Shown: positions 23,211-35,297 of the stretch, piece by piece
How positions within the stretch are numbered: position 1 is the first letter of the stretch
How the letters are laid out: each line of letters begins with the position of its first letter
NCBI GenBank assembly: GCA_028753945.1
Contig: JAPNXP010000003.1
Coordinates: forward strand, 5,208,001 to 5,272,000
Reading direction: 5' to 3'
DNA: 64,000 nt
Source of the DNA: Hexactinellida sp. DTS-2022
Lineage: Eukaryota > Porifera > Hexactinellida
The notes under the pieces: model-generated
The model's database searches: none
The model's input: only the letters and a program-made list of their open reading frames with translations
What the model was told of the DNA's origin: nothing
Program-made: the position numbers and the translations under genes

Positions 23211-24246
23211 CTGGTCCTTAGATTCGTCATTCTGTAAAGGAGTTATTAATTCAATAGCTTGGCGAATATGTCTGATAGCGTCATAGACATGGTGTTCAAT
23301 TGTACTGTCCCCAGGATGTAAGAAATTTTAAGAAGAGATGTTGATAGAGTGTTGATCAATTTCTTGAAGTAAGATGTCAATTTCACGAATATCCTTGATA
23401 GTATCTAAGGTTAGAGCGATAGTATTTCCATCGTGAATACCTAGAGGCTGTAGTGTTTCAGTAATAGTTAGAGAGGAACGAGTAGATATCAAATTATTAG
23501 TGATAGACGGCTTAATCAAGTGTAGGGAATATTATCAGGATTCCAAATTATCCATTGATTTGGAAGATTTCGGGGCATTAATTTCAAATATATATCCTGT
23601 AGTGAGCTGATACGAAATAATTCTTCTTCAACTTTATACTGGTCTGTACTTTGTTCTAGAGCAGTATAAAACAACTTCTGTTCTCTGGCAGAATGATCCA
23701 ACCGTTGAGGTTTAGTTAGGGAAGATGAAGATAAGTAAGAGGGGCAGCCTGGAAGGAATCTTGGAAATGCATCTTTACGTAAATGTGGATTAGCACGTTC
23801 AACTTCCAATAAGGCGCGACTGAGCCACCTAACCTAGTCCATCAATGGATAAGAGCGCTGTCCAGAGAAGGTATAGGAAACTTGAAGCGGATTTATGTTT
23901 GTGCGAATCACTTCCTTCCCGCTAGTATCTATATAGATTGATTCTACAGTATAGCTATATATACTAGTGCGCTTCGCTTGCTAGGACGCTTTGCGGCAGA
24001 ACCCAACCACATGCCAACCGCTTTGCGGTTGGTGTATGGTTTCTACGCTTCTAACATTGATTATAAAGCGTAAATAGGCCTGTTGTATGCTAGAATGACA
24101 CAAACCATGGATATTCACTATCTATGCTAGAATGACACGCTCTACTAATCATCTAATGACTGTTAGAACTTCACAGGTTTCTCAGTTCATTCAGACAAAT
24201 ACATTTCACTTTTTGCTATGGCTTCTTTATCTTGAGATTTAAAAAA

Positions 24247-25950
24247 TCCAAAATTGCAGCTGTGCCGACGCATGTTCCTTTGGTGGCACTATATTTTGGT
24301 GGTGGTCTATTGATAGTGCCTCCAATGGAACATGCTGTTGACACAGGCTGCAATTTTGGATTTTTTTCGCCATGTCATGAACCTCACATGGTGTTTACAC
24401 CCATTTATCAATTTGTTACGGGACAAAGGAACGTTTGATAAATTTTCATGCTTCTTTCTATCTTAAATCATCTTGAGTTTAAGTTTATATTTCCATTATA
24501 AATGCGTTTTAGACCCCCCTAACACTCTAATACAATTCGGGCACCTGTTATTACGGGACAAAGGATTGATTGATAAATTGGAATTTTGTTTTTATCTTAA
24601 ACCATTTTGCGTTTAATGCCATTCATTCATTATGTATAGAAATAAATGATATAAATAGTTAATTATTTTATCAATGTTATCCACTGTGAGTTGAGTTAAT
24701 AAGTAAACAAATTCCCAATTTAATTTACTTTGCTTTAATCCATTGAATATTAATATACTGTTAAAAATTGGAAATCAGCATACTTGTTTACTTAGAATGA
24801 CAAAAGGGATTGAGTTTATATTCCCATTATAAATGCGTTTATAACCCCCCCTATCACTCTAATACAATTCGGGCACCAAACACGCACACAGACGAATAGT
24901 CATTTAATAGATATTCCATTTCATTAATCCATTGTTTGTATATCAGTCATCGCTTTAAAATTGAAATCAGCATACTCGCTTACTTTGAATGACATATGGG
25001 ATTAAGTTTATATTTCCACTATAAATGCTTTATACCCCCTTACACTCTAATACATTTCGGGCACCAAGCACACACATAGACAAATATTTATACAAATATA
25101 TATTCCATCTCATTAATCCATTGTTTGAATATCAGAAATCGTTCTGAAATTGAATAACTGTTGAGTGGAATTGAATTTTCAAATAGGAGAAAACTTCAAT
25201 ACAACTATGTATTAGAAATCGATTTATATAGTAGCAGCTATTGAATCAAATTGAATTATTCATTTACAATATAATACTTTATTGTAACTATCTATGATAT
25301 CAGAAATTGATTTGTATAGTAATAGCTATTGAATGTAAATTAATTATTCATATATACTAGAATTCTTTATTGTGATTATAATATCAACAATAACTTGAAT
25401 CGAAATAACACTGAATCTAATTGAATTATTCATAAATATAGTTATTCATCGAAACCACGAAATAATTGCATAATTGAATATTAATGAATTTACGATTTTA
25501 GAAAGTTAAGGGTGAATTGTGGCAACTTTGAGCCTAATTCTCAGGAAAATGTGGACGAATTTAACAAATCTTGAAGAGCTATCAGTTCCAAAATACTTTT
25601 CTGAAGCTAATGATTTAAAAAAATTTCATGTTATTGCTTTTATTTTCTTATGGGACAAAAAAAGCTAAAAGTCCCGTTAAAAATTTTCCCAAGTCGAAAT
25701 TGAAAAATCAGGCCACGAAGTGCACATTAATCAACAACCAGACACCTATCCTAAAAATCTCAGAGCTCTAGCACTTAAGGTTTAGCCTGGGGAGGCGACA
25801 CGGAGAAATATATAAAAAAAAAAAAATCCAAGGCACTAAGACCAATACTGGGCCACTATACTATAGTATAGTCGGCACAGTAAAAACAAAAAACAAACCA
25901 AAGCACTAAGACCAATACTGGGCCACTATACTATAGTATAGTCGGCACAG
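24247..25950 (+). mobile_element. Family X element, copy 1 (HINE/Helitron-like)
   Basis: It starts TCCAAAATTGCAG within a hairpin-MITE-like 5' end. It continues through two or three direct subrepeats of about 180 bp, each with AATACAATTCGGGCACCAA, and a conserved 3' segment (AAAGCTAAAAGTCCCGTT, CCTGGGGAGGCGACACGG). It ends in an A-rich tract and two tandem units containing the palindrome ACTATACTATAGTATAGT, finishing GTCGGCACAG. The last ten bases are the inverse of CTGTGCCGAC near the start. It is non-coding. A rolling-circle (Helentron-associated) origin is inferred. Confidence 0.65.
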
Positions 25951-26431
25951 TAATAAATGCGTTATAAACCCCCCCCCCCCCTTACACTCTAATACATTTC
26001 GGGCACCAAGCACACACATAGACAAATATTTATACAAATAGATATTCCATCTCATTAATCCATTGTTTGAATATCAGAAATCGTTCTGAAATTGAATAAC
26101 TGTTTGAGTGAAATTGAATTTTCATACAGGAGAAAACTTTAATACAACTATGATATCAGAAATTGATTTGTATAGTAATAGCTATTGAATGTAAATTAAT
26201 CATTCATATATACTAGAATTTGTATTGTAATTATGATATCAACAATAACTTGAATCGAAATATCACTGAATCAATTGAATTATTCATAAATAGTAGATCT
26301 TCATCGAACCACGAAACGATTGCATAATTGAATATTAATGATTTTACGATTTTAAGGGTGAATTGTGGCAACATTGCATTGAGCCTAATTATCGGGAAAA
26401 TGAGGACGGATTTGACAAATCGTGAAGAGCT
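25951..26431 (+). mobile_element. Family X, copy 2, 5'-truncated, left part
   Basis: It begins inside the family X body immediately after the end of copy 1 and is interrupted at its AGAGCT by the integrase transposon. The right part resumes at 32084 and continues to about 32444, including the 3' palindromic units. Same orientation as copy 1. Confidence 0.6.
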
Positions 26432-26883
26432 GTTGTGTGGTATTTTGAGACGCTGTGGTATTTTGAGACGCCTATGTGATACACTCTATACACCATGGAT
26501 GTGCTATTGCAAATTAGACTGTGGTATTTTGAGACGCAACTATATAAGGCAAATTTTATCCACTCTCTTTGCCTACAACTATCACAACACACTCAATCAT
26601 CAAACAAATCAAAACAAATCAACACAAATAATCAATCATTTATATTCTGATTTACAAATGAATTCAGAAGAGTATCAAGAAATTATTCAGTTTCTTCGCG
26701 AACAAAAATATCCAGAGACAGTACAAGACACACGGCAAACAAGATGGAATTACTAAAGAAAACTGTCCTCCTATTTCATTGCAGAATCCGACACACTTTT
26801 TAAGGTGAGATTTATTTTTTAAACCCCAAAAATGACTCGCTATACTAATAAATAATCCCATTATTTATATATTAATTAAAATA

Positions 26884-26983
26884 CAGTAGATCCTCTTTAA
26901 CAGCCACTGTATAACGGTTACTTGTCTATAACGGCCATTTTCCCTATCCTTTACTGGTCCTTATTACTTAGCAGGTTCTACTA
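26884..26983. mobile_element. pogo/Tigger-like MITE, 100 bp
   Basis: The ends CAGTAGATCCTC and CAGGTTCTACTA are near-inverted, and TA lies on both sides. It sits in intron 1 of the integrase gene. It is non-coding. Confidence 0.5.
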
Positions 26984-27275
26984 TATTTGATTTAATAGTT
27001 TTAATAAATCTTCTCCTTAGAGAGTTAAACTGGGAGGTACAGAAACAGATTTGGAAGTTCCATTTAAGTCTCAGTTGGATGATATTTATCAAAGGTTCCA
27101 TGACCAAATTGGTCATCCAGGGATTCACGCCACTCTTCATTCAGTTCAGCAAAGATACACATGGACAGGCGTGCACATTGACGTTCGAGATTATGTAAGT
27201 TAATATGATAATGAAATTTATTTGAACAATTGATATCGTTATTTTAGTTTATATTTCATTGGGTTTTTATTATTA

Positions 27276-28062
27276 CGAGCCCTTCGGTCTCGGTCGCTTT
27301 GCGACAGATCGGTGCTACGCACCTCAAGTTAACGGCCGCTGTGCGGCCTTACTCCTCACACTTTCTACCATGGAAATGGTAGATAAGGACGTTATGATTT
27401 TGATTTTCATTAATTTGTTTACCTATTTGTGTAAACCACAACAACAACAAATACTCATATTAGAATTTTATAAACGCGAAATTCGTGTTCAGCATACTTG
27501 TTTACCTACAATACCCGTTGAAAGCTAACTTCTAGGTTGATTTTGAATTTTCATTAATTTGTTTACCTATTTGTGTAAACAACAACAACAAATATTCATA
27601 TTAGAAAATTAAACCGCGAAAATCGTGTTCAGCATACTTGTTTACCTATAATACCCGTTGAAAACTAACTTCTAGGTTGATTCTGAATTTTCATTAATTT
27701 GTTTACCTATTTGTGTAAACAACAATAACAAATATTAATATGAGAAATTTATAAACGCGAAATTCGTGTTCGGCATACTTGTTTACCTATAATACTCGTT
27801 GAAAGCTAACTTCTAGGTTGATTTTGAATTTTCATTAATTTGTTTACCTATTTTGTGTAAACAACAACACAAATTTTAATATGAGAAATTTATAAACGCG
27901 AAATTCGTGTTCGGCATACTTGTTTACCTATTATAACATTTGTTTACCTATTATAACATTTGAACATATTAATTGCGGTTTCTATTCCCCCATCACTTTA
28001 ATATAATCCGGACAAACACACACACAAACACACACACAACAATCGAGATTTAATAATATAGA
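27276..28062 (-). mobile_element. Helitron-like repeat R1, copy b
   Basis: An inverted copy of 1448-2254. The hairpin-rich end (CGAGCCCTTCGGTCTCG, GGTGCTACGCACC, GGCCGCTGTGCGGCC) is at 27276, with four subrepeats of about 120 bp and AATATAGA at 28062. It inserted into the second intron of the integrase gene, so it is younger than that transposon. Confidence 0.62.
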
Positions 28063-29446
28063 TTTACCCTAACAATGTGATAGGTATTTGATGTCTTTAT
28101 AATTAAAATTGCTTAATTAATAAGGGTAACTGTTATCTACTCAAAATAGGAAAAAGTAGTTACTTTTCAAATTATAGCCAACTGGACCACCCTTGTCCTC
28201 ATTTTGCAACTTAAACCAATCTAATCTTTGACTTCTGCACGAAAAATTTGCCTATTTCCTAACGATTATATAATATATACGTATTATATATATGATATCC
28301 CTTAACCTACTATTAGTTCGATTTATTTTCATTTAAAATCAATTTGTAATATTATGTAGATATATTCATTTGATTTATTTTACAATTACTGGGTAAATTG
28401 CATTGCAATTATCAATTCATTACAGTACATACTCGTATCAGACGTACCAATTTCTATTTCTAGAAATCTGTCAGCAGAACTCCGTTAGTGTTTTGATTGT
28501 CTGAGTACGTGACAACCAAAATACTTTTATCGTATCGTAAAGTATGTTTGAAGACTTGTATATCCTTACATGGTATTTACACAATTGAACAAGTCAGTAT
28601 TTCGACCTGTGGATTATGCATACTGATAAGACATGCCTCGGTTAGTACGTACTGTCTTGTTTCCCAAGGCTGGTACGCCTTAATTAATCGAGTTCTACTA
28701 TACTTCTATTCTAATTGATGTACATTCCAAAATAGCATTAGAATGCAGTGTTAGTGGAACATTTGGTTGAATCATCCATTTGCTGTAATTATTCAGTTAG
28801 ATTGTCTAATTAGTAAAGCATTTTATTTTGACGACTAATAGCAACTAACATGATTTCGCAAGATTCCCAATTGTTTTTATATTTATTTTTATAACAGTTA
28901 ACTTCAATTAACCATTTACGAATTTTATATAATGGTGTAATTAAATATCGATGCTGTAACTAATACAAAATTATTAAAAAATGCCATATTATAATGACTT
29001 TCTTGTATACTAAAGGTAAGGACTTGCTATACATGTCAGATGACAGCGGCCTTGCCACCACAACCGCAAAAGAAGCTCCAACCAATCCCACCTCCATCTA
29101 AAACGTGGAAACATATAGGGATGGACCTTATATGTGATTTATCTGAGAGCAAAGATGATTATAAACTCATCTTAGTCACTGTTTGCTATCTGAGCAAATA
29201 CGTTGCAGTGCGGGCTCTCAAGTCGAATACATCAGAAGAAGTAATCCAGAATCTTAAGGATATCTACCTCGATATGGGATTACCCGATATTATTCAACAC
29301 GACCAAGGAAGAGAGTTTACAAGTAATGTGAGTTGCATAATAATTTTTCTACATTCTAATCAAATATTATCAGTGACATATTGTTAAATATTTATTTTTA
29401 ATAATAGAAACGATATTAATTAATAATTGTTATATAGCGCTGTAGT

Positions 29447-29601
29447 ACAGAGTTGTGGATTTGATTGATATTTCATTCAAATCCAAATCAAATCAAATCA
29501 AATCCAAATCAAATCCATCCAAATCAAATCAAATCATTTTCCTTTTAAAATGCATCAAATCCATCCAAATCAAATCCAAATCAAATCAAATCCACAACTC
29601 T
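29447..29601. mobile_element. hAT-type MITE with 8-bp TSD GCTGTAGT
   Basis: The terminal AGAGTTGTGGATTTGA is inverted at the right end, and GCTGTAGT is repeated at 29439-29446 and 29602-29609. The interior is an array of AAATCAAATCC-type units. An 8-bp TSD is characteristic of hAT elements. Confidence 0.72.
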
Positions 29602-30583
29602 GCTGTAGTATGCCATAAAAAAGAGTATCTAATTTCAGTACATATGTCTGGTTATAATTTGGTGGTTTAAAAACCCTCAGTCTCATGTAATGGGTAAATT
29701 GTCCTGAGCCTAGGTCCCGCTAATGGTGTCAAGAGAAAAGTTAGGTGTTCTCAGGTAAGCTCTTGACATCCCTCAACCGTTAGGCTCGCGGTTGGGGAAA
29801 GGTACAGAGTGTGTTCCAAGTACACTCACAACGAAACTACTCTTTAGTAGGTAGCTGCAGCCCTGAGGGACCAACCTACTATTTATTAATTAATTAATTA
29901 ATTAATTAACACTACTTCACAGCATAATCAATTATCTTTCCATATAGGTTACTAACAGGCAGTTATCAAGACATTTCATCTTATTACTCTGCGAGAAGAA
30001 TCGAGCCTGAACATTGTACAAGCCAGAACAAGTAGTTCCCGTCCTGAATTTGTGTATTTTGATGGATTAGTTTTATATATATCCTTTACACGTTAGTTAT
30101 GTGGTATATTTATTACATCTTTCTGAAACTGTTACTCTGATATTTCCAATTAAATATATTAATAACAGATATCAATGCATAATGTAGTGGATAATCTTAA
30201 TAACAGGGTGATAAAAATAAATTTTAAATATTAATTGCTTTTATTTAGACAATTTTTATAATCAAAAATATAATCAGGGAGTAATAAGGTATGTATTGTA
30301 GCCAAACAAAGTGGCGAGAGAGAAATAAGATAATAAACTAGTAGTTAGATAAATTAGATATCGTGTTACCTAGGAAACTTTTTAAGCTTCCAGAATGTGT
30401 GCACTTGTCCCAAATTACGTTTTGAAAGTTTCATGACTCAGTTTTGTGCTACAATGATTTACAACTTACAACTATAAATACCACATGAAATATGCAAAAG
30501 TAATTACAACTATAATGGATTCTTCAGACAGATACTATATTGAATTCATTTGAACAGATGCAAAAAGAACATGAGGAAAAAAA

Positions 30584-30739
30584 ATGAGCATGATGGAAGA
30601 GACATGTAAGATGATTGATGAACATAAAGCGTATATAGATATGAAAAGGGCGGAATGGGAAATCGAGAAAAAGCATTTTAAAATAATCAGAAAATTAAAA
30701 CAAACGATAATACGATTGGGGGATATGGATTCAGATTAA
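30584..30739 (+). CDS. Small coiled-coil ORF in the integrase transposon
   Basis: 51 codons, highly charged and helical (MMEETCKMIDEHK, then KRAEWEIEKKHF and IRKLKQTI). It resembles the ORF at 31287 in spacing of charged and hydrophobic residues (YIDMKRAEWEIEKK versus YLENERRVWQDERN), so the two may be ancient duplicates. No recognised domain. Whether it is translated is unknown. Confidence 0.35.
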   Translation: MSMMEETCKMIDEHKAYIDMKRAEWEIEKKHFKIIRKLKQTIIRLGDMDSD

Positions 30740-31286
30740 GTGTAGAATTATTTAATGAAAAGAAGAGTATTAGACTTTAGTTTGTATGTGTTTTTTTGTT
30801 AATTCATAAGATTAAATGAAGTTGTGCTTTACTAGTATTTTAATTAATGGTATTATTTAATTAATTAATCTATAAGGGAAAATGCGTATAGCTTGACTAG
30901 ATCCTGTCTTTTTTAAGGCAAGTGGATTAGAGAGTTAAATCAATCAATTATAAGAATTATAAATATGATGTATTGTAGCCAACAAAATGCTTTAGATAGA
31001 AAAAATTTAAGATTTGCAAGATATCGAATTTAGTGATCGTTTTGGGAACCAGTTACCTCAATTCTTATAATCGGAAGTGATACATAACTAACGCATTCCA
31101 TTTAATTCCGGAATTTGATTCAAGAATATAAGCTGTTAGTTCGGATTACATCAAATTTAATGATCAATGCACATGATATTCGTGATTACTTCGTTGAGTA
31201 TTTCTATTATCAAAGATGTATAAACATATAAACTATAAATAGGTTACAGTTTAGGAATTATTGAATTAGGATGGTTTCAATGATTT

Positions 31287-31493
31287 ATGTGTACGAGACA
31301 GAAGAGATTCAGAATCAGCCGAAGAGCAGATCGAGCTGCCAAGATGCAGTCGAACAATTTTAACTCATTAATTCTTTTAATTAAGAGCAGAGGATACCTG
31401 GAGAATGAGAGAAGAGTATGGCAGGATGAGAGAAATGCTTTGAAAAGAAAAATTAGGGAGAAAATTAGAAAACTGCAAAACATGGAGACTTAG
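31287..31493 (+). CDS. Small basic coiled-coil ORF in the integrase transposon
   Basis: 68 aa, Arg/Lys-rich, with a predicted long helix over residues about 28-65 (GYLENERRVWQDERN, KRKIREKIRKLQ). It lies about 450 bp inside the right TIR of the transposon and reads the same way as the integrase. It could be an accessory DNA-binding or multimerisation protein, but this is guesswork. No family is recognised. Confidence 0.4.
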   Translation: MCTRQKRFRISRRADRAAKMQSNNFNSLILLIKSRGYLENERRVWQDERNALKRKIREKIRKLQNMET

Positions 31494-32083
31494 CTGGAGG
31501 GTTCCGAGAAGTGGAGGGGATATCATTGGAAACTAAAATAATTTGTATACTTTATTATTTAGATGTTTGTTATGTCAATTAATGAAATAAAGTTGAGTTG
31601 CTACTACGTATTAATTGTATTTTAATTAATTAATAAACAAGGGAGAATATAAATACATTAATTAATAAACACCTTCTTAATAAAGCAAGTGAATTACAAT
31701 TAAATCTTTAATTATGATAATTAAAAGGGATACATTATTGTAGTAGAGAGTAAATTTAGATAAACAATTAATTATATAATAAATTAATTTGTAAAGTGGA
31801 AAATTCTTTTCACTACCAGCGCCTCAAATGACCACAGTAGATGGAAAATCAAATCCAGAAATCACTAGTTATACTAAGTCTCAAATTCACAATTAAATAA
31901 GTATAACATGAAAGAGTAAACTTATAGTAGAGTGGATAAAATTTGCCTTATATATAGTTGCGTCTCAGAATACCACAGCGTCTCAAAATACCACAGTCTA
32001 ATTTGTAATAGCACATCCATGGTGTATAGAGTGTATCACATAGGCGTCTCAAAATACCACAGCGTCTCAAAATACCACACAAC

Positions 32084-32444
32084 AGAGCTATCAGTTCCAA
32101 AATACTTTTCTGAAGCTATTGATTTGAAAAAAAATTTAGTTATTTCTTTTGTTTTCCTATGGGACAAAAAAAGCTAAAAGTCCCGTTAAAAATTTTCCCA
32201 AGTCGAAATTGAAATTCAGGCCACGAAGTGCACATTAATCAACAACCAGACACCTATCCTGAAAATCTCAGAGCTCTAGCACTTATGGTTTAGCCTGGGG
32301 AGGCGACACGGAGAAATAACCAAGGCAGTAAGATTAGAACTGGGCCACTATACTATAGTATAGTCGGCACAGTAAAAAAAAACATCCAAGGCACTAAGAC
32401 CAATACTGGGCCACTATACTATAGTATAGTCGGCACAGTAAAAA
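32084..32444 (+). mobile_element. Family X, copy 2, right part
   Basis: This resumes the family X sequence interrupted at 26431. It carries the conserved 3' segment and two tandem palindromic units (ACTATACTATAGTATAGT) and is followed directly by the start of copy 3. Confidence 0.6.
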
Positions 32445-33431
32445 TCCAAAATTGCAGCCTGTGCCGACGCATGTTCCTTGGTGGCACTATATTTTGGTGG
32501 TGGTCTATTGATAGTGCCTCCAATGGAACATTCTGTCGCACAGCTGCAATTTTGGATTTTTTTTTCACCATGTCATGAACGCCTCATGGTGTTGAGACTG
32601 ATTTAACAAGTTGTTACGGGACAAAGGAACGATTGTTGAATTTGAAGTGTATTTCTATCTAGAACCATCTTGAGTTTAATGCTATTCATTCATTATGTAT
32701 TGATAATAAATTATATTATTTAGTTAATTATTTTAGCAATGTTATCCACTGTGAGTTGAGTTAAGTAAATAAATTCCCAATTTAATTTAATTTGCTTTAA
32801 TCCATTGAATATTAATACACTGTTAAAAATTGGAAATCAGCATACTTGTTTACTTCGAATACAAAAGGGTTTAAGTTTATATTCCCATTATAACCCCATA
32901 TCACTCTAATACAATTCGGGCACCAAACACGCACACAGTCGAATAGTCATTTAATAGATATTCAATTTCATTAATCCATTGTTTGTATATCAGTCATCTT
33001 TTTAAAATTGAAATCAGCATACTCGCTTACTTTGAATGACATATGGGATTAAGTTTATATTTCCATTATTAATGCGTTATAAACCCCCCCTTATACTCTA
33101 ATACATTTCGGGCACCAAGCACACACATAGACAAATATTTATACAAATAGATATTCCATCTCATTAATCCATTGTTTGAATATCAGAAATCGTTCTGAAA
33201 TTGAATAACTGTTGAGTGAAATTTAATTTTCATATAGGAGAAAACTTTAATACAACTATGTATTAGAAATCGATTTATATAGTAGCAGCTATTGAATCAA
33301 ATTGAATTATTCATTTACAATACTTTATTGTAACTATGATATCAGAAATTGATTTGTATAGTAATAGCTATTGAATGTAAATTAGTTATTCATATATACA
33401 AGAATTTTTTATTGTAATTATGATATCAAAA
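32445..33431 (+). mobile_element. Family X, copy 3, 3'-truncated
   Basis: It starts TCCAAAATTGCAG immediately after copy 2's terminal GTCGGCACAGTAAAA and stops within the body at ATGATATCAAAA, where copy 4 begins. Same orientation, consistent with head-to-tail arrangement. Confidence 0.6.
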
Positions 33432-33573
33432 TCCAAAATTGCAGCCTGTGCCGACGCATGTTCCTTTGGTGGCACTATATTTTGGTGGTGGTCTATTGAT
33501 AGTGCCTCCAATGTAACATGCTGTCGACACAGGCTGCAATTTTGGATTTTTTTCGCCATGTCTTGAACGTCAC

Positions 33574-33840
33574 CAGTGGCAGATCCAGACATGTTGAAAA
33601 GGGGGGGCTCAAGAAATAATGCGAGCGTAGTGAGCAACTTATAAGGGGGTATGGGGGGTAACCCCCCAGATTTTCTTTGGGTTATATACACTCAGAAGTC
33701 ATTTTAAACGCTAATTTCTTTATAATGAGCCATAATTCAAACTTGAGGCTGAAGTTTCATAATTATTTTGTCAATTTCAGCTAAATTTCAGTCAATTTCA
33801 TTTTTGAAGGGTGGGCCCAGGCCCCCTGACTCCGCCCCTG
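33574..33840. mobile_element. hAT-like MITE
   Basis: The ends CAGTGGCAGATCCAG and CTCCGCCCCTG are imperfectly inverted. Flanking GTCAC is repeated on each side (only 5 of the usual 8 bp is recognisable). The interior is AT-rich between G-run and C-run shoulders. It interrupts family X copy 4. Confidence 0.55.
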
Positions 33841-34012
33841 GTCACATGGTGTTTACACCCATTTTTCAATTTGTTACGGGACAAAGGAACGTTTGATAAA
33901 TTTCATGCTTCTTTCTATCTTAAACCATCTTGAGTTTAAGTTTATATTTTCATTATACATGCGTTTTAGACCCCCCTATCACTCTAATACAATTCGGGCA
34001 CCATACACGCAC

Positions 34013-34347
34013 CAGGGGCGTAGCCAGGGTTTTGTATTGGGGGGGTCCTGAGCGAGTGAAGCGAGCCAGTAACAGGGTTTGGGGGCATCGCCCCCAGCGA
34101 TTTTCGGTACGAGAAACTCTATTGCAGTAATCTCTACCCATTAACAAATGTTTATTATATAATAATAAACATGATAATTAACAGACAGTAATCAAGTACT
34201 ATTAAGTAGACCCTATGTATGTTTTTTTGAGGTACTTTTGAAACATGAATAGTCCTCTGTTTTTTTATTGCTAATGAAAAAAAATCAGTCTGACAGATTG
34301 GGGGGTCCTAGGACCCTCAGGACCCCCCCCCCCTCCCTACGCCACTG
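34013..34347. mobile_element. hAT-type MITE with 8-bp TSD ACACGCAC
   Basis: The ends CAGGGGCGTAGCCAGG and CCTCCCTACGCCACTG are inverted. The direct repeat ACACGCAC flanks at 34005-34012 and 34348-34355. The parent family X sequence is restored on removal. It is non-coding. Confidence 0.78.
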
Positions 34348-35297
34348 ACACGCACACAGACGAATAGTCATTTAATAGATATTCCAATTCATTAATCCAT
34401 TGTTTGTATATCAGTCATCGTTTTAAAATTGAAATCAGCATACTCGCTTACTTTGAATTACATATGGGATTAAGTTTATATTTCCATTATTAATGCGTTA
34501 TAAAACCCCCCTTATACTCTAATACATTTCGGGCACCAAGCACACACATAGACAAATATTTATACAAATATATATTCCATCTCATTAATCCATTGTTTGA
34601 ATATCAGAAATCGTTCTGAAATTGAATAACTGTTGAGTGGAATTGAATTTTCAAATAGGAGAAAACTTCAATACAACTATGTATTAGAAATCGATTTATA
34701 TAGTAGCAGCTATTGAATCAAATTGAATTATTCATTTACAATATAATACTTTATTGTAACTATCTATGATATCAGAAATTGATTTGTATAGTAATAGCTA
34801 TTGAATGTAAATTAATTATTCATATATACTAGAATTCTTTATTGTGATTATAATATCAACAATAACTTGAATCGAAATAACACTGAATCTAATTGAATTA
34901 TTCATAAATATTAAATAGTAGTTATTCATCGAAACCACGAAATAATTGCATAATTGAATATTAATGAATTTACGATTTTAGAAAGTTAAGGGTCAATTGT
35001 GGCAACTTTGAGCCTAATTCTCAGGAAAATGAGGACGGATTAAAAAGATCGTGAAGAGCTATCAGTTGCAAAATACTTTTCTAATACTAATGATTATAAA
35101 ATTTTTCTTGTTATTGCATTTATTTTCTTGTGGGACAAAAAAAGCTAAAAGTCCCGTTAAAAATTTTCACAAGTCGAAATTGAAAAATCAGGCCACGAAG
35201 TGCACATTAATCAACAACCAGACACCTATTCTGAAAATCTCAGAGCTCTAGCACTTATGGTTTAGCCTGGGGAGGCGACACGGAGAAAAAAAAAAAA

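Larger units (their letters stand above)
19755..23809 (-). pseudogene. P-element/THAP9-like transposase, disrupted
   Basis: The large frame 19755-21653 has the layout of P-element-type transposases. Near the start is an RNase H-like segment with MDEIHVKS. The GTP-binding insertion follows, with FDFVHIIKSIRNNW and the WPSTFERQNVNLALR-like stretch. The C-terminal region has NDPLEHHFGLYR. Upstream frames at 23328-23519 and 23516-23809 (HLRKDAFPRFLPG, resembling the end of a THAP domain) join it after removing a 1.5-kb Harbinger element, whose single CTG target site restores an open frame. Other lesions are an in-frame TAA at about 23326-23328 and a frameshift near 23517. The THAP zinc ligands are not seen. 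It is certainly dead as it stands. Confidence 0.8.
26658..29327 (+). pseudogene. Integrase-like gene, three exons, incomplete
   Basis: Exon 1 is 26658-26804 (donor AAG|GTGAGA), exon 2 27021-27194 (TTAG|AGA to TAT|GTAAGT), exon 3 29016-29327 (AAAG|GTA to AAT|GTGAG). All junctions are phase 0. Exons 2 and 3 form the H2C2 zinc domain (H-x3-H at HDQIGHPGIH, CYTC at the start of exon 3) and most of the rve catalytic core. Two catalytic aspartates are visible (GMDLI and QHDQGREF). The third acidic residue should lie in a next exon that I could not identify with confidence. Exon 1 has an in-frame TAA at 26754-26756, unless a small intron ending at 26784 (CATTGCAG) removes it. Intron 2 holds a nested Helitron-like repeat. 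It probably does not make a complete enzyme. Confidence 0.72.
26432..32083 (+). mobile_element. 5.65-kb TIR transposon encoding a retroviral-type integrase
   Basis: Terminal inverted repeats (26432-26565 and 31931-32083) start GTTGTGTGG and contain the 17-mer GTGGTATTTTGAGACGC three times on the left and four on the right. The 6-bp direct repeat AGAGCT lies at 26426-26431 and 32084-32089, and removing the insert restores family X. Inside are a three-exon integrase fragment, two small coiled-coil ORFs, a nested Helitron-like repeat and two MITEs. Integrase plus TIRs plus 6-bp TSD points to the Ginger or Polinton/Maverick group. No polymerase, protease or capsid gene is present, and the size is well below full Polintons. 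Confidence 0.82.
33432..35297 (+). mobile_element. Family X, copy 4, with two hAT MITEs inside
   Basis: A full body from TCCAAAATTGCAG to CCTGGGGAGGCGACACGG and an A run, lacking the palindromic tail. It is interrupted by MITEs at 33574-33840 and 34013-34347. Copy 5 follows without a gap. Confidence 0.6.

Noticed and set aside
24232-24438. ORFs spanning hairpin MITEs (also 33386-33691, 35255-35461, 47706-47912)
   Set aside because: They read through foldback transposon ends on both strands and have no protein-like conservation.
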